Below are positions 54,533 through 63,469 of a stretch of DNA of 64,000 nt, in pieces; the stretch's first letter is position 1; each line of letters opens with the position of its first letter. The position numbers were made by a program, and so were the translations under genes. Source of the DNA: JAGVSR01 sp963742405 (GTDB lineage: Bacteria > Pseudomonadota > Alphaproteobacteria > Rhizobiales > Hyphomicrobiaceae); NCBI GenBank assembly GCA_963742405.1, contig CAVUMB010000008.1:1-64000 (forward strand), written 5' to 3'. The notes under the pieces are model-generated. The model was not told the DNA's origin and searched no databases. It saw only the letters and a list, made by a program, of their open reading frames with translations.

Positions 54533-55888
54533 TCAACGCTTCGTGCGCAAGGTGACGAGTTCCTCTGCGGCACTGGGATGAAGCGCCATGGTCCGGTCGA
54601 AGTCGGCTTTAGTGGCCCCCAGATTGAGTGCAATGGCGGCCATCTGCACCATCTCGGCGGCGTCCGGCCCAAGAATGTGGACGCCGACGACGCAATCGCT
54701 GGCCGCATCGACGATCAGCTTCATAAGGGTGCGCTCGTCGCGGCCGGCGAGGACGTTGCGCATAGGCCGGAAGCGGGTTTCATAAACGTCGACTGTCATG
54801 CCGGCCGCCCGCGCGCCGTCTTGCGACAGGCCAAGCGTACCGATCTCGGGCGTGGTGAAGACGGCTGTGGGAATATTCTTGTAATTCACCGACCAGGGCT
54901 TGCCGCCGAACTCAGTGTCGGCAAACGCGTGGCCCTCGCGGATCGCGACGGGCGTGAGGTTGACGCGGTTGGTGACGTCGCCGACGGCAAAGATGCTGGG
55001 TACGCTGGAACGGGAGTGCTCGTCGACGATAACGGCACCAACGGCATCGAGCGTCACGCCGGCTTCGGTAAGTCCCAGCCCCTTGGTGTTCGGTGATCGG
55101 CCAATGGCAAAAAGGATCTGATCGGCCATCAGCACTTCGCCCTTGAGTGTGGTGCCGACAAGGGACGCCTCGCGCTTGTCGATGCTGGTAAAGATATCGC
55201 TCATGACGAAGCGGATGCCGCGCGCGGCCATGGCCTCCATGAGGCCGTCGCGCAAGCCCATATCGAAGCCGCGCAGCACCTTATCACCGCGATAAATGAG
55301 CGTGACCTCAGAACCGAGGCCGGCGAAAATCGAAGCGAACTCGACAGCGATATACCCCCCACCGGCGATGATGATTCGCCGTGGCTGAGCTGTAAGTTCG
55401 AAGACTTCATTCGAGGTGATGACGTGTTCGACGCCGGGCAGCATGCCATCGACGTTGGGTAGCCCACCGGTTGCGATCAGGATTTTGCCGGCCGTCACCG
55501 TGCGGCCGCTCGCAAGCGCGACAGCGTGGGGTCCCGTCACGACGGCACGCTCGTCGAAGATCGTTGCGCCGGCGATTTCCTGACCTTTGCGATAGAGGCC
55601 TTCAAGACGGGCAATTTCGCGATCCTTGGCCGCGATGAGTGACGGCCAATCGAAGACGGCGTCGGGGATCGTCCAGCCAAAGCCGCGAGCGTCGGCGACG
55701 TCACTGGAATAGCGGGAGGCATAAACCAACAGTTTCTTAGGTACGCAGCCGCGGATCACGCAGGTACCACCGAAGCGGCTCTCTTCGGCGATGGCAACAC
55801 GGGCGCCGTGACCGGCCGCGATGCGCGAGGCGCGTACGCCGCCCGATCCGCCGCCAATGACAAATAGGTCGAAGTCGAAGTTGGCCAT
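54533..55888 (-). CDS. gor: Glutathione-disulfide reductase
   Basis: FAD and NADPH enzyme that keeps glutathione reduced. 451 residues from ATG 55888; the frame is open 29 codons further. FAD motif VIGGGSGGVRASRIAAGHGA, redox pair in GGTCVIRGCVPKKLLVYASR, NADPH motif IIAGGGYIAVEFASIFAGLG, second FAD motif IFAVGDVTNRVNLTPVAIRE and the dimer-interface His/Glu in TMALHPSAAEELVTL. The CVIRGC form and lack of a lipoamide-type pattern fit plant/bacterial glutathione reductase. rpiA-DUF2059-gor order is common in Rhizobiales. Confidence 0.95.
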   Translation of the reverse strand: MANFDFDLFVIGGGSGGVRASRIAAGHGARVAIAEESRFGGTCVIRGCVPKKLLVYASRYSSDVADARGFGWTIPDAVFDWPSLIAAKDREIARLEGLYRKGQEIAGATIFDERAVVTGPHAVALASGRTVTAGKILIATGGLPNVDGMLPGVEHVITSNEVFELTAQPRRIIIAGGGYIAVEFASIFAGLGSEVTLIYRGDKVLRGFDMGLRDGLMEAMAARGIRFVMSDIFTSIDKREASLVGTTLKGEVLMADQILFAIGRSPNTKGLGLTEAGVTLDAVGAVIVDEHSRSSVPSIFAVGDVTNRVNLTPVAIREGHAFADTEFGGKPWSVNYKNIPTAVFTTPEIGTLGLSQDGARAAGMTVDVYETRFRPMRNVLAGRDERTLMKLIVDAASDCVVGVHILGPDAAEMVQMAAIALNLGATKADFDRTMALHPSAAEELVTLRTKR

Positions 55889-55913
55889 TAAACTTGCTGG
55901 GTTAGGAAAGATT

Positions 55914-56432
55914 TCAAATCTTGATGCCGCGCTTTTGCATTTCCTCACGGATTTGCTGCTCGATCTCGACGCCAATCTTCTGGCCCCACTGCTGTCCGGC
56001 GGCCATGCTTTCGGTCAAGATTTCGGGTTGCTTGGCAATAAACGCCGCTCCGGCGCCTTTTGAAAAGAAGGCGGTGAGATCCTTCATTTCCGCTTCGGTC
56101 AGCTTCGTTGCATAGACGTTGGCAATGATGTCCATCATCTCGGATTTACGCTCGGCGAAGCGCTTCACAATGAGGCCGGTGATCTCCTTGATCTCCGCCT
56201 CCTTACCGGGCGCCATCTGCAGGAGGATGGGCTCCAGCTGCTGCACCATCATGGGAACGACGGCCTCGAATTGCTTCGATGCGCCTGTGGCCACGATCAG
56301 TTCGTGCGCGGCGGACAGGCTGGCAGCGGAGGGTTTTTCCGGCTCGGCCATGACATAGCCGGCGGAAAACGCCGTGAACAATGCAATGGGGGCTAGCATC
56401 GCAGCAATGATCATTCCGCGCGGCCGTTGCAT
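55914..56432 (-). CDS. DUF2059 secreted protein
   Basis: 172 residues. Signal peptide (AAMLAPIALFTAFSAGYVMA). The mature part is helical, with SAAHELIVATGASKQFEAVV, VYATKLTEAEMKDLTAFFSK and GAGAAFIAKQPEILTESMAA, the typical DUF2059 sequence. The family is periplasmic and of unknown role. It is placed between rpiA and gor, 25 nt from the gor start, so an operon is likely. Confidence 0.9.
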   Translation of the reverse strand: MQRPRGMIIAAMLAPIALFTAFSAGYVMAEPEKPSAASLSAAHELIVATGASKQFEAVVPMMVQQLEPILLQMAPGKEAEIKEITGLIVKRFAERKSEMMDIIANVYATKLTEAEMKDLTAFFSKGAGAAFIAKQPEILTESMAAGQQWGQKIGVEIEQQIREEMQKRGIKI

Positions 56433-56461
56433 AGCATTCGCCTTTCCTTAGAAAATCAAGA

Positions 56462-57184
56462 TCAACCGGCTTCGGCTTCCTCGCCGTAGGTGGCCGAGAG
56501 GACGCTGATGCCTTCGCGCCCACCGATGACGGCGGCATCGGCGATGCCGAGGAACAGTCCGTTCTCGACAACACCGGGTATGAACTTGAGCGCCTCGTCG
56601 AGGCTTTCGGGGTCATCGATGCGGCCAAAATGGCAATCGAAGATGGCGTTGCCGCTGTCGGTCATGTAGGCGGATCCATCGGCATTCACGCGCAGCCGGA
56701 TTTCGCCTTGGCAACCGGCATCGGCGGCCAACATCTCGATCATGTTGCGCGTCGCGTTGAGACCAAAAAGAACGACTTCGACCGGAAGCGGGAACGCACC
56801 TAGCGTGTCGACGAGCTTGCTTTCATCGGCAATGACCAGCATCCGATCGGAGGCGGTCGCCACGATTTTCTCACGCAGAAGCGCTCCGCCGCCGCCCTTG
56901 ATGAGACGAAGTTCTTTGTCGATCTCATCGGCGCCGTCGATCGTCAGATCAAGGAATGGCACATCATCGAGTGTCGTGAGCGGGATGCCGAGAGCAAGGG
57001 CCTGAGCGCGCGTAGCTTGGGAGGTTGGCACGCAGATAACATCCAGGCCCTTCTTGACCTCCTGGCCAAGGAGATTGATGAATTGGGCCGCCGTCGAACC
57101 GGTTCCCAGGCCAATGCGCATGCCAGGCTCCACGAAAGCCAGCGCCCGGACCGCGGCCGAGATTTTCATAATGTCTGGTGTCAT
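56462..57184 (-). CDS. rpiA: Ribose-5-phosphate isomerase A
   Basis: Interconverts ribose 5-phosphate and ribulose 5-phosphate. 240 residues from ATG 57184 (MTPDIMKIS); the longer open frame upstream is unlike the family. GMRIGLGTGSTAAQFINLLG, DGADEIDKELRLIKGGGGAL with LREKIVA (phosphate site and catalytic Asp, Glu and Lys), and GNAIFDCHFGRIDDPESLDE near the end. Complete, first gene of the likely rpiA-DUF2059-gor operon. Confidence 0.96.
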   Translation of the reverse strand: MTPDIMKISAAVRALAFVEPGMRIGLGTGSTAAQFINLLGQEVKKGLDVICVPTSQATRAQALALGIPLTTLDDVPFLDLTIDGADEIDKELRLIKGGGGALLREKIVATASDRMLVIADESKLVDTLGAFPLPVEVVLFGLNATRNMIEMLAADAGCQGEIRLRVNADGSAYMTDSGNAIFDCHFGRIDDPESLDEALKFIPGVVENGLFLGIADAAVIGGREGISVLSATYGEEAEAG

Positions 57185-57346
57185 TGCGAGGAATTCCTGA
57201 GGCTGGTGCGGCCGGATCGCGACTTCCCTAGCACGGCTGAGTTCAAAATGGCCGCGAAAAAACCGTCGGTCCCAGTCGCTGATCGAGCGCGGAAAGCCCA
57301 TCTTTTCTATGAGCTTGGCTGGATGCTCGTGCTATAGGCGCGGCCC

Positions 57347-58024
57347 ATGGATAACCTGACGGCTGTTTTCGATCTCGACGGAACCCTCGTGGATACCGCA
57401 CCCGATCTCGTCGGGGCGACGAACCACGCGCTGTCGGACATCGGCCTCGCACCGGTTGGGGCTAAACTCCTACGTCCCTGGATATCGTTCGGCGCGCGGC
57501 GGATGATCGTCGAGGGGCTCAATCATTCGGGTCAAGCGCTGCCGGACGCGGAAATCGACCGGCTGCTGGATCTGTTCCTTGTCTATTATGAAGACAACAT
57601 CGCGCGCGAGAGCCGGCCCTATCCTGGTGTCGTATCGGCAATCGAGGCGCTTGCGGCGGACGGAGTGAGACTTGCAATTTGTACCAACAAACGCGAGGGA
57701 CTTTCGCGTTCGCTGCTCGCCGCACTCGACCTTGACCGGCACTTCCATGCACTGGCCGGTCGCGACACGTTCCCGGTCTGCAAACCGCATCCCGATCACT
57801 TGCTTGGAGCCGTGCGTTTGGCTGGCGGCGATCCCCGGCGCGCCCTGATGGTCGGCGATAGTCAAGTGGATATTCAAACCGCCAAGGCGGCCGGCATCCC
57901 CGTGATCGCGGTCAGCTTTGGCTATACCGATGTCCCCGTCAGCCAATTGTCACCGGACCGCATTATCGACGATTACGATGCCCTGCTGCCGGCGATCCGC
58001 GACCTTCACGACCTGCCGGGATGA
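57347..58024 (+). CDS. gph: Phosphoglycolate phosphatase (HAD family)
   Basis: 225 residues. HAD motif I FDLDGTLVDTAPDL with both Asp, cap domain (about 20-80), motif II in LAICTNKREGLSRSL, Lys of PVCKPHPDHL and motif IV LMVGDSQVDIQTAKAAG. It removes the phosphate of 2-phosphoglycolate, a by-product of DNA repair or Rubisco oxygenation. ATG 57347 is divergent from rpiA, whose start is 163 nt away. Confidence 0.93.
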   Translation: MDNLTAVFDLDGTLVDTAPDLVGATNHALSDIGLAPVGAKLLRPWISFGARRMIVEGLNHSGQALPDAEIDRLLDLFLVYYEDNIARESRPYPGVVSAIEALAADGVRLAICTNKREGLSRSLLAALDLDRHFHALAGRDTFPVCKPHPDHLLGAVRLAGGDPRRALMVGDSQVDIQTAKAAGIPVIAVSFGYTDVPVSQLSPDRIIDDYDALLPAIRDLHDLPG

Positions 58025-58221
58025 AAATTGCGCGACCCCGCCGTAGCTTAGCAAGCCTGTCCGGCACCTGTCTAAACCCCGCTTCGGGGCGATGCCGCGG
58101 GGCCGCGGTTTGACAGGCGGGTCGCGATCTCCCATGTATCGCGCCCCGAAGTCGGCACGTTTTTGCAATCTGTAATTGTCCCGGCTTCCGTCCGCGCACC
58201 GCATTTCACAGAAAGCACGGC

Positions 58222-60942
58222 ATGAACGTCCTGATCGTCGAGTCGGCTGCCAAGGCCAAGACCATCAAGAAGTACCTCGGCGCGAATTATAAGGTGATCG
58301 CGTCGTACGGGCACGTGCGCGATCTGCCGGCCAAGGACGGCGCGGTGGAGCCCGACCAAGACTTCAAGATGCACTGGGACATGGACGACAGCCGCGGCCG
58401 CAAGGTGATGAAGGAGATCGCCGACGCGGTGAAAGATGCGGACAAACTGATCCTGGCGACCGACCCCGATCGCGAAGGCGAGGCGATTTCCTGGCACATC
58501 CTGGAAGTGCTTGGCGCCAAGAAGGCCCTGAAAAAGGGTATGGAAATCGAGCGCGTCGCCTTTAACGCGGTAACGAAGCCCGCCATTCTGGCCGCTCTCA
58601 ACGAACCCCGGCGCATCGACGAGCCGCTGGTTTCGGCCTACCTCGCCCGCCGTGCGCTGGATTATCTCGTCGGTTTCACGCTGTCGCCGGTGCTGTGGCG
58701 CAAATTGCCGGGAGCCCGCTCGGCTGGCCGCGTTCAGTCAGTGGCGCTGCGTCTCGTCTGTGACCGGGAAGCTGAGATCGAAGCGTTCCGGACCGATGAA
58801 TACTGGACCATTGAAGCAACGCTGGCGACGGCGAAGGGCGAGGCCTTTCCGGCCCGTGTCGCCGCGATCAACGGCACCACACTGAAGAAGCTCGACATCA
58901 AGGACGAAACGAACGCCAAGGCCATCGTCGCGGCGATCGAAAAGGGCCAGTTCACCGTTTCGCGCCTGGAAAAGAAAGCGGCCAAGCGCAACCCCTATCC
59001 GCCGTTCATGACCTCGACGCTGCAAATGGATGCCTCGCGCAAGCTGGGCTATTCCGCCAAGCAGACGATGCAAATCGCCCAGCGCCTGTACGAAGGTGTC
59101 GATATCGGCGGCGAGACCACCGGTCTCATCACGTACATGCGAACCGACGCTGTGACGATCATTCCGGAAGCGGTCAACGCCATCCGCGGGATGATCGCGC
59201 GGGAGTATTCACAGAAGTATGTGGCGCCGTTCATCCGCGAGTACAAATCGAAGGCGAAGAACGCGCAGGAAGCTCACGAAGCCATCCGGCCAACGGACCC
59301 CGCCCGGCGGCCGAAAGATGTCGCGCGTTATCTCGACCGCGATCAGGCGGCTCTTTATGAGCTGATCTGGCGCCGCACGCTGGCGAGCCAGATGGCGTCG
59401 GCCGAGCTGGAACAGACGAGCGCCGACATCGACGTGAAGGGGCGCGATGGCAAGGCGTACATGCTGCGCGCCACCGGCTCGATCATCAACTTCGACGGCT
59501 TTCTCAAAGTGTATGAGGAAGGCCGCGACGACCGGGTGCGCGTCGTCGAAAAAGGTAAGGACGATGCGGACGACGATGCCGACAGCCGCCGCTTGCCGGG
59601 GCTCGCGGAAGGCGATCGCGTCACGGACAAGGACGTTGCCGCCGAGCAGCATTTCACGCAGCCGCCGCCGCGCTATTCGGAGGCGACGCTGGTCAAGCGC
59701 ATGGAAGAACTGGGCATCGGACGGCCCTCGACCTATGCCTCGACAATGGCGACGCTCGTCGATCGCGGCTATACGCGAATCGACAAAAAGCGACTCGTTC
59801 CCGAGGACAAGGGGCGGCTGGTGACGGCCTTCCTGGAGAGTTTTTTCAAGAAGTATGTTGAGTTCGACTATACCGCCGGGCTCGAAGAGAAGCTCGATCT
59901 CATCTCGGACAACAAACTCGACTGGAAAGAAATGCTGCGCGAGTTCTGGCGGGACTTCACTGGTGCCGTCGCCGAGATCAAGGACCTGCGCGTCGGCGAC
60001 GTCTTGGAAGCACTGAACGAGATGCTTGGTCCGCACGTTTTCCCAGACAAGGGTGACGGGTCGGACCCGCGCCAGTGTCCGAAGTGCGGCACGGGCCGGC
60101 TGTCGCTGAAAATCTCGGGCAAGAATGGCGCGTTCATCGGGTGTGGAAACTATCCCGATTGCAATTTCACGCGTCAACTGACGACAGGCGGCGAAGGTGG
60201 TGCGGGCGAAGAGCGCGAATTGGGTTTCGACCCCGATACCGGGCTCCCGGTGTTTGTCAAGAACGGTCGCTTTGGCACGTACCTGCAGCTGGGTGAAGGC
60301 TCCAAGGAAGAAAAGCCGAAGCGCTCTTCGATCCCCAAAGGGATCGACGCGGCAACCATCGATCTGGAAAAAGCGCTGCAACTGCTGTCCCTGCCGCGCG
60401 AGGTCGGGATGCATCCGGAGACCGGGACACCGATCATGGCGGGCCTCGGCCGCTTCGGCCCGTTCATCCTGCACGACGGCACCTACGCCAACGTGGCAAC
60501 GATCGAGGATGTCTTCACGATTGGCGTCAACCGCGCCGTGACGGTGCTGGCAGACAAGCGGGCCGGCAAAGGCGCGGGAGGACGCTTTGGCCGCGGAGCC
60601 GCACAGCGAACCGTCCTCAAGGATCTGGGAGAACATCCCACCGAAGGCGGCAAGATCGAAGTGCTGGACGGCAAGTACGGCCCATACGTCAGCCATAATA
60701 AGGTCAATGCCACGGTGCCCAAGGGCACAGAGCCGGCAAACTTGACGGTGGAAGACGCGGTGCGTTTGCTGGAAGAGCGCATTGCCAAAGGCGGCGGCAA
60801 AAAGCCCGTCCGCAAGGCGGCACCCAAGTCGGCGACCAAAAAGGCAGCCAAACCCGCGGCCGGCGCCCATGTTGCAGCGAAAAAGCCCGCTGCAAAGAAG
60901 CCCGCCGCGAAGAAGGGCAAGGCGAAGGCCGGAGTGTCTTGA
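58222..60942 (+). CDS. topA: DNA topoisomerase I
   Basis: Type IA enzyme relaxing negative supercoils. 906 residues. The Toprim domain starts MNVLIVESAAKAKTIKKYLG with DPDREGEAISWHIL for metal. The catalytic Tyr is in TTGLITYMRTDAVTIIPEA (about residue 310), and RPSTYASTMATLVDRGYTRI closes the core. One zinc finger follows (CPKCGTGRLSLKISGKNGAF, GCGNYPDC, about 617-650), then three repeats with a treble Gly pattern (GRFGTYLQLGE, GRFGPFILHDG, GKYGPYVSHN). The end is a long Lys/Ala-rich tail, typical of Rhizobiales TopA and probably DNA-binding. Complete. Confidence 0.97.
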   Translation: MNVLIVESAAKAKTIKKYLGANYKVIASYGHVRDLPAKDGAVEPDQDFKMHWDMDDSRGRKVMKEIADAVKDADKLILATDPDREGEAISWHILEVLGAKKALKKGMEIERVAFNAVTKPAILAALNEPRRIDEPLVSAYLARRALDYLVGFTLSPVLWRKLPGARSAGRVQSVALRLVCDREAEIEAFRTDEYWTIEATLATAKGEAFPARVAAINGTTLKKLDIKDETNAKAIVAAIEKGQFTVSRLEKKAAKRNPYPPFMTSTLQMDASRKLGYSAKQTMQIAQRLYEGVDIGGETTGLITYMRTDAVTIIPEAVNAIRGMIAREYSQKYVAPFIREYKSKAKNAQEAHEAIRPTDPARRPKDVARYLDRDQAALYELIWRRTLASQMASAELEQTSADIDVKGRDGKAYMLRATGSIINFDGFLKVYEEGRDDRVRVVEKGKDDADDDADSRRLPGLAEGDRVTDKDVAAEQHFTQPPPRYSEATLVKRMEELGIGRPSTYASTMATLVDRGYTRIDKKRLVPEDKGRLVTAFLESFFKKYVEFDYTAGLEEKLDLISDNKLDWKEMLREFWRDFTGAVAEIKDLRVGDVLEALNEMLGPHVFPDKGDGSDPRQCPKCGTGRLSLKISGKNGAFIGCGNYPDCNFTRQLTTGGEGGAGEERELGFDPDTGLPVFVKNGRFGTYLQLGEGSKEEKPKRSSIPKGIDAATIDLEKALQLLSLPREVGMHPETGTPIMAGLGRFGPFILHDGTYANVATIEDVFTIGVNRAVTVLADKRAGKGAGGRFGRGAAQRTVLKDLGEHPTEGGKIEVLDGKYGPYVSHNKVNATVPKGTEPANLTVEDAVRLLEERIAKGGGKKPVRKAAPKSATKKAAKPAAGAHVAAKKPAAKKPAAKKGKAKAGVS

Positions 60943-60947
60943 TTGGT

Positions 60948-61073
60948 GGCGCCGTGCGACTCCGCTGACGCGGAGCCGGCCGCATGGCGCGAGAAATTGG
61001 GGGGAAGCCGGCCGCCTTGTGATTGTTAGCGGCACCGTGCGACTCCGCTGACGCGGAGCCGGCCGCACCGCGC
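60948..61073. repeat. Two copies of the GC-rich palindromic repeat
   Basis: GTGCGACTCCGCTGACGCGG followed by AGCCGGCCGC stands at 60954-60983 and again at 61037-61066. CTCCGC/GCGGAG forms the inner stem; outer arms (GGCGCC...GGCGC, GCACCGTGCG...CGCACCG) extend it. The same core occurs at 19259-19284 and 19483-19508. The 263-nt gap after topA has no gene. Confidence 0.75.
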
Positions 61074-61205
61074 GGGAGCGTGTGGAAAAGAGGCACTTGC
61101 GTCTCGCTAGGTCGCAGAAAATCAGGCACAATACGCGGTGCCCCTGTGTGTGATCGCGCGTCTTCGCTGCGGTCCGCCCATTTGGCTCAAGCCAGGTGCA
61201 ATGAG

Positions 61206-61940
61206 ATGACCGTGCCGATGCCGTACATTCCGCCCAACGTCTATTTGCTAGCCGACAACCTCGACGCCGCTTTGGCGGCGGGAGAGGACATGTCGAAGCC
61301 TGTTCTCGTGTGGGAAACAGGCGCGGGACGCGACGGACATGATATCGCCGATGCGCGGGCCGTGCAGCGCGCCACACTGGAGACCATTCGCTCGCTGGAG
61401 CAATCGCTCGTCGCAAGGGTTCTGAAATCGCGCGAGCGGTCGGAAGAAATCGCCAAGCGCGATCCGCGCTTTGCCACCGTCGCCCGGCTCTATAACGCCG
61501 GCACGGCCATCCTGATCGAAGCCGTCGCGGATTTTGGCGACCCCTCCGCCGTTGATTTCGAAAGTGGGCGTGGAGCTGTCGCTTTTCTGCGGTCTCGCGG
61601 CCTCATCGCCGGAGACGCCGCCGGCCCTCACGAAGGACAAGCCATCAATTTCAGCGATGATTTTCTGGTGGCCGGCCGGATTCGCCTCGGCACGCTGCTC
61701 GATCTGGTTGCCATGTATCTCGACACGCTCGAAACGCACTTCGATCTCTTCAGCGACATCATCGTCGAGCCGGATCTGCTGCCTTACGAAATCGACCCTG
61801 ATGCAGCGCCCGTTGCGACGCTGGCAGCCGAATCCGGTCGTAGTGAAGCGGACGACGAGATGACCGATGGCGACGAGGTCGATTCCTTGCGCGAGGCTCT
61901 CCTCGCTGTGCGCAGCAGTATGGCCCTAGACCAGCGCTGA
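61206..61940 (+). CDS. Hypothetical protein, 244 aa
   Basis: From ATG 61206 it reads MTVPMPYIPPNVYLLADNLD, then ADARAVQRATLETIRSLEQS and RDPRFATVARLYNAGTAILI, and ends acidic (DDEMTDGDEVDSLREALLAV). It appears helical and soluble, without signal peptide or membrane segment. I know no family, though such proteins next to topA seem conserved-hypothetical in style. It converges with the RlpA-like gene; their ends overlap by about 15 nt. Confidence 0.6.
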   Translation: MTVPMPYIPPNVYLLADNLDAALAAGEDMSKPVLVWETGAGRDGHDIADARAVQRATLETIRSLEQSLVARVLKSRERSEEIAKRDPRFATVARLYNAGTAILIEAVADFGDPSAVDFESGRGAVAFLRSRGLIAGDAAGPHEGQAINFSDDFLVAGRIRLGTLLDLVAMYLDTLETHFDLFSDIIVEPDLLPYEIDPDAAPVATLAAESGRSEADDEMTDGDEVDSLREALLAVRSSMALDQR

Positions 61941-63415
61941 AGGATGCACCCGAAAGCGTGGTGTATTCGGTCGACTTTCGTCATCGCGCCATTCGCCCGC
62001 CGGAACTGGCGGGAGCGGCGAGGTCAAAGAGGGACGCAAATCCCGCTCATCCCTGATTGCTGAGGATTGCCACCCGCCGGCTTTGCGCAAGGCGGCGGAC
62101 TTGCGCGCTTTGCCGGCAAGGGCTTGCCGGGAGGCTGCCGCGCCCTCCGATTGCGGCCCGCTGAGTCCGATTCCAACAGTGTTGGCGCGCGCGAATTTGC
62201 GCGCAGTTTTTGCGGCGGCGGGGTTCGTTGCGTTGAGACGATGGCGGTCCTCGGCATAGGTCGTGAACCCGGCGCGGTACTCCTGCGAAGGCACCAATTT
62301 GTTCGACCGCCTGCTTGACCGCAGGGCGCTTGAGGTTACCCGCCGCGACTTTAACGGCTGTTGATTTAGCAGGCGACTTGCGAACCGTTCGCGTCGGCCG
62401 CGTGGGCGGAGGTGGATCAATCACAGAGGTGACCAACTCGGCGATCGCGGTCAATGGATCCGGGGCGAGCGGCTTGACCTCGACGGCACGCACGCGGACG
62501 CCGCTGCGGTCGTGCAACTGATACTTCCGAGATGCGCAGCGTGACGGCTTCGATATTTACTGCGGCTGGCTGCGCGGGCGCAATGTCCGTTGATGGCAGC
62601 AGGGACGCCAGGACCGTCCTACGCTCGATCGTCGACTGGGTGATGAGCGCATTTGCCAAAGCGCCCTTCGGCAACGTCAAGCGCGGCACCAGTGGGGTCG
62701 TATAGGCCGATGCGAGGTCGATCGCGGGGTCGCCATCAGCGGCCGGGAGCGCGAGACCGGCAAGCGCGAGCGTGTTTCCTTTGCCCTCTGCGACCATGAT
62801 CGACGTGGCGGCATGTGCGGCATCGAGACTTGCGAACTGGCCGATCGGACCGGGGACAGGATCGTAGCTCCGGTTTCTCGAATAGCGCGCCTCGGTCGCC
62901 GTCGGTGCCTTCAAGACGCGTAGCGAGACCTCGCCCACGCCAGCTATGCCGAGCTTGCGAGCTGCGCCGCGCGACAAATCAAGTTTGCGATTGCGCCAGT
63001 AGGGACCGGCGTTGTTGATGCGCACGATCACGGCCTCGCGCGACGACTTCGACCAGACGAGTGCGATTGTGCCGTCGGGCAGTTCCGGGCTGGCGGCATT
63101 ATCGGCGCGTTCGGGCGCGAAGCGTTCACCGGAGGAGGTCAGTCCGCATGGATTGAAGCGGTCTTTCGCGCAGCTGTCGTAGTGAGACGCCATCACTGTC
63201 ATATCGCGTCCGACGAGTGCTTGCGTTTCAGCAATCGTCTTCACGCGGTGGCATGTCTTGTAGAAGCAGTAGGTCTGGCCAGGTCCCTTGGCTTCGGCGT
63301 CGGTAGCAAACGCAAACGATGTTGTGAGCGCGGTTCCCGCCAGAGCGGCATACGAGGCGAACGCGCGCACGGCGGGTCGGCGTCCGGCGGACGCCGCCAA
63401 ATTCATTACAAACAT
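61926..63415 (-). CDS. RlpA-like double-psi beta-barrel protein, two frame changes
   Basis: ATG 63415 starts a signal peptide (YAALAGTALTTSFAFATDAEA). The barrel domain (about 70-155) reads GRDMTVMASHYDSCAKDRFN, GLTSSGERFAPERADNAASP, LPDGTIALVWSKSSREAVIV and RINNAGPYWRNRKLDLSRGA, an RlpA-type domain. The His and Asp used by RlpA lytic transglycosylases (in the AAH and NDRGP motifs) are missing: NAASPE and INNAGP stand there. Frames change near 62510 and again near 62300; the Lys/Arg-rich C-terminal region ends RVHPSALV at TAG 61926. Joined about 495 residues, so the tail is longer than the barrel part. Likely binds rather than cuts glycan, if it does either. Confidence 0.75.
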
Positions 63416-63469
63416 CGGGGTACTCCCACCCGTTGATCCAAAACACCCGGTTATGAGCGCCCCGCTCGC

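Noticed and set aside
60950..61200. Extension of the post-topA gene upstream of 61206
   Set aside because: The added residues would be translated from the palindromic repeat, so the start at 61206 is preferred.
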